From NCBI RefSeq assembly GCF_000177215.2, contig NZ_CM001368.1, forward strand, positions 2,232,001 to 2,296,000: a stretch of 64,000 nucleotides of DNA, given 5' to 3'. Shown here in pieces: positions 40,160 through 48,913 of this stretch (within the stretch, counting starts at the first letter, position 1; every line of letters starts with the position of its first letter). The notes under the pieces were generated by a model, which saw nothing but the letters and a program-made list of their open reading frames with translations, ran no database searches and was not told the DNA's origin. The translations under genes and the position numbers were made by a program. This DNA comes from Solidesulfovibrio carbinoliphilus subsp. oakridgensis. Lineage in GTDB: Bacteria; Desulfobacterota; Desulfovibrionia; Desulfovibrionales; Desulfovibrionaceae.

Positions 40160-42190
40160 CTAGGCCCGGCGCAGCTTGTCGATGATCTGGTCCATGTCGC
40201 CGGACAGGTCGGCCAGGGCGTGGACGGCCTGGGCCGACTCGTGCATGCCGGTGCTGGTGGTTTCCACCACGTCGCTGACCTCGTTCATGGCCCGGTTGAT
40301 CTCCTCGGCCGCGGCCGACTGCTGTTCGGCGGCGGCGGCGATGCCGGCCACCTCGCGGGCGCTGGCCTCGGCCAGGTCCAGGATCTCGCGCAACACGCCC
40401 CCGGATTTCTCGGCCAGTCCGGTAGCCTCGGTCACGGCCGCGGCCGCCTTGTCCACGTTCTCGATGTTCCCGGCCACGGACTGCTGGATGCTGACCACGG
40501 CCTGCCCCACCTCCTTGGTGGCGGTCATGGTCTTTTCGGCGAGCTTTCGCACCTCGTCGGCCACGACCGCGAATCCCCGTCCGGCCTCGCCGGCCCGGGC
40601 GGCCTCAATGGCGGCATTAAGCGCCAGCAGGTTGGTCTGGTCGGCGATGTCGGAGATGACGGACATGACCCGGCCGATGGCCTGGGTCTGTTCGCCAAGG
40701 GCGCTCATGGCCGTCTTGAGGGTGGCCGACACGGCATTGACCCGATCAATCGACCGCATGGAGTCCTCGACCACGTTGGTGCCGGCCGACGCCCTGGCCT
40801 TGGTGTCCTCGGCGGACTGGGCCGCCCGGGAGGCGTTTTTGGCCACGTCGAGGACCGTGGCCGTCATCTGGGCAATGGCCTCCACCACTTCGCGCAGGCG
40901 GTCGCGCTGGTGGTCGGCCCCGTGGCGCACCTGCTCCACCTGGTTTTCCAGCTGGCCCGAGGCGGCGATGATGCTTTCGACCACCAGGCCCAGGTTCTCG
41001 GCGGCCTCGAGCATGCCCTCGCGCTTGGCCACCTCGGCCATGGCCCGGGCCTTTTCCGCTTCCTCGCGGGCCGATTCCGCGCACCGGGCCCCCTCGTTGG
41101 CCTCCTCGCTCATGGCTTGCGCCTCGGCGATCTTGGCCTTGAGCCCAAGGACCATCTTTTCGATGGCGCCCTTGAGGTCGGCCATCTCGCCGGCGAAACG
41201 GCCCTCGGCCTTGGCCTCGAGGTCGCCCTTGGACACCTTGCGGGCCAGGTCGATGACCCGGCGCAGGGGCGAGGTCATGCCCCGGGCGGTGAAGAATCCG
41301 ACCACCAGGACCACCAGGGCCACCACGCTCGAGGCGGCCAGGGCGGAATAGAGGATGGTCCGTTCGGTGGCGGCGATGGAGGCCCGGTCGCTGCCGATGA
41401 AAAGCATGCCCGCGATCTTGCCGTCGGCTCCGGTCAGGGGCCAGTAGGCCGTGTTGTAGTCGAGGCCGAGGATCTTGTTGATCTTGAGGAACCGGCCGCC
41501 TTTTCGGAGCACCGTGTCGAGGACCTCGGGATTGTCCATCTTGGTGCCCACGGCCCGCTTGCCGTCGCGTTCGATGGAGGTGGCCACCCGGGTGTCGCCG
41601 TAGAAGATGGTGCACTCCGTGCCGAGCACCTTCTTGATCTCGTCCACAAAGGCGTTGCTCGAGGACAGGTTGATGCCGGCCGTGACCGTGCCGACGATCT
41701 TGCCGCCGGCATGGACCGGATGGCCGGCCCGCAGGGAGAACTTGACGGCCGTGCCCTCTTCCAGGCCGACCGTGCCCTGGCCGGCCAGGGCCTTTTGCAC
41801 GTTGATCTGGTTTTTGACCGAATCCCCGGCCTGGTCGGAGTGGCCCCGGGCCACGACCACGCCCGCCGCGTCGGCGATGGTCACGAATTCGATGCGCAGC
41901 TCCCGTTGGGCCTCCTTGGCGATGGCCACCAGGGCGGACTTGTCCCGGGCCAGGATGGCGGCGGCCACGTCGGGCCGGGTGGCCAGCAGGAAGGTGACCC
42001 CTTTGACCTCCTTGCCGGCTTCCCGGACCATGGAGTCCACGGCATCGGCCTTGCTGTCGATCTGCTCCTGGCTCATGCGGTTGAGGCCTTCGGCCAAGTA
42101 GTAGTGCACGGTCAGGGAGATGGCCAGGGTCAGGAGCGCCACGGTGAAAAGGAGCAACGCGATGATTTTGCCGGTCAGGTTCAGTCGCAT
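40160..42190 (-). CDS. Methyl-accepting chemotaxis protein with Cache sensor
   Basis: A 676-residue chemoreceptor. TM helix 1 at about 8-30, a periplasmic Cache_3-Cache_2-like region (about 35-280, including [18 protein letters not shown]), TM helix 2 near 283-308, a HAMP domain, then methylation helices and the signalling tip [20 protein letters not shown]. It would sense a small molecule outside and signal through CheA/CheW to the flagella. A sigma-28-like -10 box lies upstream. Confidence 0.95.
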   Translation of the reverse strand: MRLNLTGKIIALLLFTVALLTLAISLTVHYYLAEGLNRMSQEQIDSKADAVDSMVREAGKEVKGVTFLLATRPDVAAAILARDKSALVAIAKEAQRELRIEFVTIADAAGVVVARGHSDQAGDSVKNQINVQKALAGQGTVGLEEGTAVKFSLRAGHPVHAGGKIVGTVTAGINLSSSNAFVDEIKKVLGTECTIFYGDTRVATSIERDGKRAVGTKMDNPEVLDTVLRKGGRFLKINKILGLDYNTAYWPLTGADGKIAGMLFIGSDRASIAATERTILYSALAASSVVALVVLVVGFFTARGMTSPLRRVIDLARKVSKGDLEAKAEGRFAGEMADLKGAIEKMVLGLKAKIAEAQAMSEEANEGARCAESAREEAEKARAMAEVAKREGMLEAAENLGLVVESIIAASGQLENQVEQVRHGADHQRDRLREVVEAIAQMTATVLDVAKNASRAAQSAEDTKARASAGTNVVEDSMRSIDRVNAVSATLKTAMSALGEQTQAIGRVMSVISDIADQTNLLALNAAIEAARAGEAGRGFAVVADEVRKLAEKTMTATKEVGQAVVSIQQSVAGNIENVDKAAAAVTEATGLAEKSGGVLREILDLAEASAREVAGIAAAAEQQSAAAEEINRAMNEVSDVVETTSTGMHESAQAVHALADLSGDMDQIIDKLRRA

Positions 42191-42328
42191 AAACGCCTCC
42201 GAGAGCGACCGGGAAAACCCGGCAACCGCCTTCGTGAAAATTTGCTCAAGCCATGTCTGAATGGATGCAATTCGACTATAAAATAAAAAAATAGCCCTGC
42301 AAAGGACTTGGAAGCGGGAGAGAAAGAT

Positions 42329-42336
42329 TTATCGGC
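42329..42336 (-). promoter_or_regulatory. Possible sigma-28 (FliA) -10 box for the chemoreceptor gene
   Basis: GCCGATAA, the exact sigma-28 -10 consensus, lies on the minus strand about 140 bp upstream of the chemoreceptor ATG. A T/A-rich stretch lies at the -35 position but not the consensus TAAA, so this is tentative. Confidence 0.4.
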
Positions 42337-42764
42337 AGAGGCAAAAGAAAAAACATATTTTTCACAATTCGAGGCAGGCGGGGCACCGGCAATACAGGCC
42401 AAGCGGTAACGGCCGCCCCGGCAGCCGACGGACGACAAAAAGGAAAGAGACGCGCCCTCTGGTGGGGCCCCTTGCAACCCGGGTCCGCGTCCGGCCCCGG
42501 TGGGCGGCCTCACGGCTGGGACCCACCGGGGTTTTGCCCGCCGGCGGGCCGACGGATGCGGCCGGAAACGGCCCCCGGCCCGGTTCGGGCCCGGGGGCCG
42601 GTCCTCCAAAAGAACCAGGCCCTCTCTTTCGAGCAAGAACAGCGCCTCAAGCCTGTTGCCGCGAAATCGACAGCCCGGATTGAACCCACGCGAGCCTCGT
42701 GGGGCGGTCGCTAAAAAATACGTTATTCTCGAAATCCGTCGGCACGGATTTCGGGCACGCGCCC
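42337..42764. other. Gene-free stretch between chemoreceptor and SH3 lipoprotein genes
   Basis: I see no supported gene. ORFs here are Gly/Arg/Pro-rich off-frame products of high GC. A perfect 10-bp hairpin CGAAATCCGT-CGGC-ACGGATTTCG at 42730-42753 lies just beyond the stop of the SH3 gene and may terminate it. Confidence 0.5.
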
Positions 42765-43061
42765 CTAGCGGCCGAGGAAACGGGCCAGCACGTAGCCTTC
42801 GCGGCCGCCTGGCAACACCCGGACCTGGACCCAGTCGCCCAGGCGGGGGGAGAGGACGGCCACTTCCTGGCCGTCGTGGAGATCCTCGGTCACCGGACAG
42901 GTGAGGCTCGGACATTCGAGAAGATTCAGAAGCGCGGCCCGGACCTTGTACACGGACTGCGGCGGCACGGGACCGGCCGGGGCGGCGCGGCCGGCGCAAC
43001 CGGCCAGGCCCGGCAGGGCCGTGGCCAGGATGATCGCGGCCAGGAGCAGGGAACGACGCAT
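42765..43061 (-). CDS. SH3-domain lipoprotein
   Basis: A 98-residue precursor. A lipobox is visible as LPGLAGC with Cys22, so it should be lipid-anchored in the envelope. The rest resembles a bacterial SH3 domain (VRAALLNLLECPSLTCPV, then LGDWVQVRVLPGGREGYVL). Bacterial SH3 domains bind peptidoglycan or protein ligands. Start chosen for the signal peptide at 43061. Confidence 0.75.
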   Translation of the reverse strand: MRRSLLLAAIILATALPGLAGCAGRAAPAGPVPPQSVYKVRAALLNLLECPSLTCPVTEDLHDGQEVAVLSPRLGDWVQVRVLPGGREGYVLARFLGR

Positions 43062-43213
43062 ACGACCTCCGCACGACACCCGCCCCGGCCTGGCTTCGGC
43101 CGGGCCCGGGCCGGACTTTTTAATGAAAACAGGAATCATTCGTATTGCATTTCGCCTGGGTTCGGGCCATGGTGCGGCGGAGGCGAACCAGGCGGCCGGT
43201 CCGGGGCGCCACG

Positions 43214-43579
43214 CTACTGGCCGTCGAAGGTCCGCATCCGCTTTTCGCTGGCCCGCAGGGCGTCTTCGGACGGGCACTTGCACACGGCCGAGGCCGCGTC
43301 AAAGGGACTGTCGGCCGCGACTCCGCCCGGCCCGACGAAGACCAGCTTGTCCGGATCGGGCTGGGAGATGGGATACGTGCCGGGATTGCTGGAACAGTCG
43401 CCGCAGGTGGCGGCCCAGGTGTTGTAGCCGGTGATGGCCACCTTGGCCACGCAGCAGGTGCCGAACGGGTCGATCGACTGTTGCGCCTGGGCCGCGAGGC
43501 CGCAGGCCGGCCACAGGGCCAGGGCGCAACCGAGGACCGTCCAGAAACGCGCCGAGCGTGAGCGAAGCGGATGGGGCAT
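43214..43579 (-). CDS. Exported Cys-rich small protein
   Basis: A 121-residue precursor with a signal peptide (hydrophobic core about 14-26, cleavage near AAQAQQ). The mature part has six Cys in pairs (TCCVA, TCGDC, CKC), which suggests disulfide or metal binding. GGGAGGAACC lies before the ATG. I do not recognise the family. The SH3 lipoprotein gene lies 152 bp downstream. Confidence 0.6.
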   Translation of the reverse strand: MPHPLRSRSARFWTVLGCALALWPACGLAAQAQQSIDPFGTCCVAKVAITGYNTWAATCGDCSSNPGTYPISQPDPDKLVFVGPGGVAADSPFDAASAVCKCPSEDALRASEKRMRTFDGQ

Positions 43580-43800
43580 GGTTCCTCCCGGGCGAAAGCC
43601 TCGAAACAGTGGCATTTTTGAAAACTAGCGGGTCCGGCCGGCCTTGTCCAGACATCCGCCCGGCCCTCCGGCCGGCGGGACGGCGAAAACGCCCGGAGCG
43701 GGCCAAGGCATCTTGCATTTTGCGCCAAGCCGGTCCATAAACTGGTACCGTGCGCCCACCGGGGCTCTCCCGGCAACCCCCAAAAAAAGAGGTCTCACCC

Positions 43801-44466
43801 ATGCACGATCACGAACACGTTCACGAACACGAATATGAAGAAGACTGCTGCGTCGAGGAAGTGTCCGAAGCCACTGTCGGCCAGGAAGTGGCGGACTTCA
43901 GCCTCAAGGTCTACGATCCCGTCGAAGGCGCTTTCGGCGAGATGGACACCGAGGAGATCAAGAAAGACGGCAAATGGACCATTCTGGTCTTCTACCCGGC
44001 GGATTTCACCTTCGTGTGCCCGACCGAGCTGGCCGACCTGGCCACCAAGCACGAGGAGCTGGTCAAGCTGGGCTTCGAGGTCTTCTCCGTGTCCACGGAC
44101 ACCGAGTTCGCCCACCTGGCCTGGAGAAATTCGGAACGGCTGCTCGAGAACGTCAAGTTCAAGATGGCTTCCGACCCGACCGGCCAGATTTCGCGCTATT
44201 TCGGCGTGTACGACGCCGAATCGGGCCTGGCCCTTCGCGGCACCTTCATCATCAATCCCGACGGCCTGCTGGTCTCCAAGGAGATCAACTTCTACAACGT
44301 CGGCCGCAACGCCGACGAGCTTTTGCGCAAATGCCAGGCCAACGTCTACCTGCGGGAAAACCCGGCCGAGGCCTGCCCGGCCAAGTGGACCCCCGGCGGA
44401 CAGACCCTGACCCCGTCGGAAAAGCTCGTGGGCAAGGTCTACGAAAACTACAACGAAATGCCCTAG
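43801..44466 (+). CDS. Typical 2-Cys peroxiredoxin with His/Cys-rich N-terminus
   Basis: A 221-residue AhpC/Prx1-type peroxidase reducing peroxides. Peroxidatic Cys73 lies in FYPADFTFVCPTE and the resolving Cys near 192 in EACPAKW. The first 17 residues, MHDHEHVHEHEYEEDCC, add a His/acidic/CysCys extension not typical of the family that could bind a metal ion. The gene has its own terminator. Confidence 0.93.
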   Translation: MHDHEHVHEHEYEEDCCVEEVSEATVGQEVADFSLKVYDPVEGAFGEMDTEEIKKDGKWTILVFYPADFTFVCPTELADLATKHEELVKLGFEVFSVSTDTEFAHLAWRNSERLLENVKFKMASDPTGQISRYFGVYDAESGLALRGTFIINPDGLLVSKEINFYNVGRNADELLRKCQANVYLRENPAEACPAKWTPGGQTLTPSEKLVGKVYENYNEMP

Positions 44467-44496
44467 GCGGCGTCCTCCCCGCCCCGGGCTTGGGAC

Positions 44497-44533
44497 AGAC
44501 CGCTTCCGGACCACCGTCCGGAAGCGGTCTTTT
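44497..44533 (+). terminator. Rho-independent terminator of the peroxiredoxin gene
   Basis: A perfect 15-bp stem AGACCGCTTCCGGAC / GTCCGGAAGCGGTCT with a CACC loop and TTT after it. Confidence 0.92.
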
Positions 44534-44633
44534 CGTGGCCCGCCCGGCAACCCGCTCCCTCTTGCGCCGCGCGGCCGGCCGGGGTACCCCGGCCGGAACG
44601 TCCGGCCCTTTTGCCTCTTTTGAAGGAAACCCC

Positions 44634-45644
44634 GTGCCACACGCGTCCCCCGCCGCCCCGGCCACCCGGCTCGCCTCCCTGGACCTCCTCAAGATCCTCG
44701 GCTGCCTGTTCGTGGTCCTGCTCCATTCCATCGTGGCCCGGGTCGAGCGCGTGGACGATTCCACCGCCTGGTGGCTGGCCAACTGGATGAACGCGGCCGG
44801 CCGGGAGGCGGTGCCGGTCTTTTTCATGATCAGCGGGGCCCTGCTCCTGCGAAAGGACGTGCCCGCCCTGTGGCCCTACTACCGGAGCGTCCTCGTCCGG
44901 TACGCCCTGCCGCTTTTCGGCGGCCTGGCCACCTACAAGGCCCTGGGCATGAGCCAGGGCGACGCCACCCCGCTTGTAAACACCGTCCTTTATAATTTCG
45001 CCGACAACCAGGGCTTCCATCTCTGGTTCATGTGGACCTTCCTCGGCCTGGCCCTGGTCGTGCCGCTGCTGCGGCCCATGGTGGCCGCCCCGCGCAACCT
45101 CGGCCTGTTCCTGGCCCTGTGGGCCGTCTTTTGCGTCCTGGCCCCCTGGCTTGGCGAGGCCGGCGTCCGGATACCGGTCGGCAACATGCTGTTCGTCTTT
45201 TTCACCGGCTATTTCGTGCTCGGCCATGGCCTTTTCCGGACGGGCTTTCGCGTGGACGAGCGGCTCCTTGTGGCCTGCATCCTCCTCTCCATCGTGGCAA
45301 CCGCCTGGCTGACGGCCGATTTTTCCTTGAAGGCCGGGGTGCTGACCACCAAATTCTATGAAGGCCCTTCCCCGTGCATCGTCCTTTTGAGCGCCGCCAC
45401 GCTCAAGCTCTTCCTGCAGCGCTTTCCCGGCCAGACCTCCCCGCTGGTCCGCACCGTGTCCGGCGCGACCTTCACCATCTACATCTACCACGTGGTCGTC
45501 CTGACCGTGGTCTCCCGGCTGCTCGGCCCGTCCACCCTGGCCATGAACGTCTTCGTCCACACGCCCCTCGCCTTTGCCGCCTGCACCCTTCTCTATCTGG
45601 CCGGCCGGCGGATTCCGGTGGTCCGGGCCTTTTTCCACGGCTAG
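44634..45644 (+). CDS. Acyltransferase 3 family membrane protein
   Basis: A 336-residue integral membrane acyltransferase with about ten helices. The family opening (LASLDLLKILGCLFVVLLHS) and the FFMISGALLL segment are clear. It transfers acyl groups to a cell-surface sugar or lipid, target unknown. The start is GTG at 44634, after GAAGGAAACCCC. Confidence 0.85.
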   Translation: MPHASPAAPATRLASLDLLKILGCLFVVLLHSIVARVERVDDSTAWWLANWMNAAGREAVPVFFMISGALLLRKDVPALWPYYRSVLVRYALPLFGGLATYKALGMSQGDATPLVNTVLYNFADNQGFHLWFMWTFLGLALVVPLLRPMVAAPRNLGLFLALWAVFCVLAPWLGEAGVRIPVGNMLFVFFTGYFVLGHGLFRTGFRVDERLLVACILLSIVATAWLTADFSLKAGVLTTKFYEGPSPCIVLLSAATLKLFLQRFPGQTSPLVRTVSGATFTIYIYHVVVLTVVSRLLGPSTLAMNVFVHTPLAFAACTLLYLAGRRIPVVRAFFHG

Positions 45645-45701
45645 GCCCCGGCCTCGCAGGACGGGCGCGCCTGGTTTCCGATCCAACATGCGCATCCAAC
45701 C

Positions 45702-45746
45702 GGTTTTTATCCTGAAAAATACCGGCGTGTTGCCCCAGGACGCAAC
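45702..45746. repeat. AT-rich hairpin repeat, copy 2
   Basis: Inverted relative to the copy at 36080. It reads GGTTTTTATCCTGAAAAATA then CCGGCGTGTTGCCCCAGGACGCAAC. It lies just downstream of the acyltransferase gene and the convergent kinase gene. Confidence 0.5.
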
Positions 45747-45760
45747 GCGCGGTCCGCGTC

Positions 45761-48664
45761 CTAGTATTTCGACAGCACCCGTTTGAGCGCTTCCCGGTCC
45801 ACCGGCTTGGTCATGTAGGCGTCAAACCCGCTTCGCATATAGCGGTCGATCTCGTCTTTGAGGGCATAGGCCGTCAGGGCGATGATCGGGACACGCGGGT
45901 CCACGCCCTCGGGCGGGGCGGTGCGGATGATCCGGGTGGCCTCGTCGCCGGCCATGTCGGGCATGCGGATGTCCATGAGCACCAGGTCGAAGCGCTCCCG
46001 GGCCAGGCTGTCGAGGGCCTCCCGGCCGGACCGGGCCAGGGCGACCGAATGCCCGAGCGTGGCCAGGAGCTCCCGCATGAAAAGCAGGTTCACGGCATTG
46101 TCCTCGACCACCAGGAGCCGCAGGCGCCGGCCCGTGGGCGTGGCCGCATCCCGGGCCTTTTCCTCGCGCGGCTCCTGGACCCCGAGGGTGATGGAAAAGG
46201 AGAAGGTGCTTCCCTGGCCTTCCCGGCTCTCCGCGATGATTTCCCCGCCCATGAGCTCGACCAGCCGCTTGGAGATGGTCAGCCCCAGTCCCGTGCCGCC
46301 ATAGAGGGCATGGGCCGAGGAGTGGGCCTGCTCGAAGCTCTCGAAGATGCGCGAAAGCCGCTTGGCCGGAATGCCAATGCCGGTGTCCCGGACCGTGAAG
46401 AGCAGTCGCCGCGTTCCCGGCTCGGCCGCCCCGGCCGCCAGGGCCACCCGGACCTCGATCCTGCCCTTGCCGGTGAATTTGAGGGCGTTGCCGACCAGAT
46501 TGGTCAGCACCTGGCGCAGCCGGCCGGCGTCGCCGATCACATGGTCGGGCACGTCGTCGGCCACCCCGTGCTCGAAGACCAGGCCCTTTTCCCCGGCCGC
46601 CACGAGCAGGGGCTCGACCGCGGACTCGAATTCCCGGCGCAGGGCGAAGGGGGCGGCGGCGAGCCGGATCTTGCCCGCCTCCATCTTGGACAGGTCCAGC
46701 ACGTCGTTGACGATGCCAAGCAGGTGCAGGGCCGATTTGTCGGCCAGGTCCAGGTACTGCAGGATGGTCGGATCGGCGGATTTGAGCCGGGCCAGGTGGA
46801 TCATGCCCATGATGCCGTTCATGGGGGTCCGGATTTCGTGGCTCATGTTGGCCAGGAATTCCGATTTGGCCTGGTTGGCGGCTTCGGCCTCCTGCTTGGC
46901 CTGGAGCAGGGCCTCCTCGCCGCGCCGGCGCTCGGTCATGTCCGTGAAAAAGATCGCCACCCGCCGCTGTTCGGGGTCCCCGACCCGGAAGGCGTTGACG
47001 TCGTAAAAGCGTCCCAGGCCGGCAGCCGGCTTTTCGACGCGCACGGACTGGCCCGTGGCCGCCACATGGCCGTAGATCTGGAACCAGTGCTCCTCGTGCT
47101 CCGGGACCAGCTCCCGCATCCGGCGTCCCACGGCGCCGATCAGGCCGGTCTGCTTGGCAAAGGCCGGGTTGACTTCCAGGAAGCGGTAGTCGACGGGCCG
47201 TCCGGCCGGGTCGAAAAGCACCTCGATCAGGCAGAAGCCCTCGTCCATGGAATCGAACAGGAAGCGGAACCGCTCCTCGCTGGCCTTGAGTTCCCGGCCC
47301 ATTTCCACCAGGTCGGTCACGTCGTAGGAGAAGGCGACCACCGAGGCCACCTGCCCGTTCTCCACCCGGTCCGGATAGGTGCGGACCTTGCGGTGCCGCT
47401 CGCCGTCGTCGGAGGGCAGGGAATACTGGAACCCGTCCCCCTGGCCGGTGGCAAAGACCCGCTCCACGGCCGCCTCGATCCGGTCGGCGAATCCCATTTC
47501 CCGCCACACGGTCTCGGTCGGGCGGCGGCCGAGGAAATGGTCCTGCGGCAATCCGGAAATCCGGGCGACCGAGGGGCTGACGTAGGTATGGCGCAGGTCC
47601 CGGTCGAACTTGGAGACGAAGACGCCGGGCAGGTTCTCGACGAGCGTCCTGTGTTCCTCTTCGCTGGCCCGCAAGGCCTCCTCGGCCCGGCCGCGGGACA
47701 GGACCTCGGCGATGGCCAGGCCCAGGGCCTCGGCGGCCAGCAGGTCCTCGTCCGTGTAGCCGCCGGGCTTGTTGGCCAGGGCGAGCAGGCCCAGGGCCAG
47801 GCCCCGCTGGCGCAGGGGCACGCCAAGGAAACTCGCCAGGGGCGGATGCCCGGCCGGGGCCCCGCCGCTGTCCGGATGGGCGGCCGGGTCGTTGGTGAAA
47901 AACGGCTCGCCGAGGGTCAGGACCCGGCCACAGAGGCCGTGCGGGTCCAGGCCGAGGGAATGCGACCGCTCCTCCCCGCCGGCCGGGGACGGCATCCGGC
48001 ACGGCTCCTCCCCCTTTTCGCTCATGGCGATGGCCGTAACGCGCCCGTCCGGGCCGACGTCGCCGATGAACCCGCAGCCGCTGCCGGTCACCTCCTCGGC
48101 CACGGCCAGGCAGGCCGCGGCCACCTCGGCCTCGGATTTCTCCTCGACGACCACCTGGAAAACCCGGCTGAGGCCGGCATACAGGGCGTTTTGCCGGCGC
48201 GAGAGCTCCTCGCGGTCGCGCAGGGCCTCTTCGCGGCGCAGGCGGTTGGTCACATCCCGCAGGTACTGGATCGTGCCGACCCGGACGCCGTCGCGCCGCA
48301 GGGGGACAAAACGGATCTCATACCAGGTGCGCTCCGGGCCCGGATCGCCGAACCCCTCGACCACCGAAAACGCCTCGCCGGCCCGGGCCCGCTCGAAAAG
48401 TTCCCTGACGCCCGCCGTCCTTTCCTCCGGCAGGCCGGCGAGGGCCGCCATCAGGTTCGTGCCGACCGCGATCGCCACGCCGAATATCCTGGCAAACGCC
48501 TCGCGGTAGGCGCCGTTGACGGCCAGACAGCGAAAGTCGGGATCGTGGGCCGCCATGAGCTCCGAGGAGCCGTCCAGGATGCCTTGGAGCAGCGAAACGA
48601 CAGCCTCGGGATCCACAGGGCCCGTCATGGCCTGCCGGCCGGTGTTGTCCGCCTGGGGGGTCAC
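45761..48664 (-). CDS. Hybrid sensor histidine kinase 1 (PAS-GAF-PAS-PAS-HK-REC)
   Basis: A 967-residue cytoplasmic hybrid kinase without a membrane segment. Rough layout: PAS (25-140), GAF (165-330), two PAS (335-455 and 462-580), HisKA with the phospho-acceptor His609 in SHEIRTP, an ATP-binding domain with DTGIGIP and GGTGLGL, and a receiver domain with Asp898 (LMDIRMP). The signal sensed is unknown. It is divergent from the second kinase. Confidence 0.95.
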   Translation of the reverse strand: MTPQADNTGRQAMTGPVDPEAVVSLLQGILDGSSELMAAHDPDFRCLAVNGAYREAFARIFGVAIAVGTNLMAALAGLPEERTAGVRELFERARAGEAFSVVEGFGDPGPERTWYEIRFVPLRRDGVRVGTIQYLRDVTNRLRREEALRDREELSRRQNALYAGLSRVFQVVVEEKSEAEVAAACLAVAEEVTGSGCGFIGDVGPDGRVTAIAMSEKGEEPCRMPSPAGGEERSHSLGLDPHGLCGRVLTLGEPFFTNDPAAHPDSGGAPAGHPPLASFLGVPLRQRGLALGLLALANKPGGYTDEDLLAAEALGLAIAEVLSRGRAEEALRASEEEHRTLVENLPGVFVSKFDRDLRHTYVSPSVARISGLPQDHFLGRRPTETVWREMGFADRIEAAVERVFATGQGDGFQYSLPSDDGERHRKVRTYPDRVENGQVASVVAFSYDVTDLVEMGRELKASEERFRFLFDSMDEGFCLIEVLFDPAGRPVDYRFLEVNPAFAKQTGLIGAVGRRMRELVPEHEEHWFQIYGHVAATGQSVRVEKPAAGLGRFYDVNAFRVGDPEQRRVAIFFTDMTERRRGEEALLQAKQEAEAANQAKSEFLANMSHEIRTPMNGIMGMIHLARLKSADPTILQYLDLADKSALHLLGIVNDVLDLSKMEAGKIRLAAAPFALRREFESAVEPLLVAAGEKGLVFEHGVADDVPDHVIGDAGRLRQVLTNLVGNALKFTGKGRIEVRVALAAGAAEPGTRRLLFTVRDTGIGIPAKRLSRIFESFEQAHSSAHALYGGTGLGLTISKRLVELMGGEIIAESREGQGSTFSFSITLGVQEPREEKARDAATPTGRRLRLLVVEDNAVNLLFMRELLATLGHSVALARSGREALDSLARERFDLVLMDIRMPDMAGDEATRIIRTAPPEGVDPRVPIIALTAYALKDEIDRYMRSGFDAYMTKPVDREALKRVLSKY

Positions 48665-48913
48665 GTTCTACCTCCGGAAAATCTTGTCCCTAGGGTGGCA
48701 GATATCCTGCCGGTGGCTTTCCGTCCAGAGGCAAGGCCCGTTTGCGGCCGCGTCGGAAAAAAACGGGGGCCGGGGTCCCCCGGACCCGCGGCGTCCGTGC
48801 CCCGGCGGCCCAGACCAGGCCTTCGGCGGAATGCGTTCGAACGCCGCAAGGGATATAAGACTTGGACTGGCGGGGCGGTCTCTTGTATGCTTTGCCGGGA
48901 ACTGCGAGGCACT

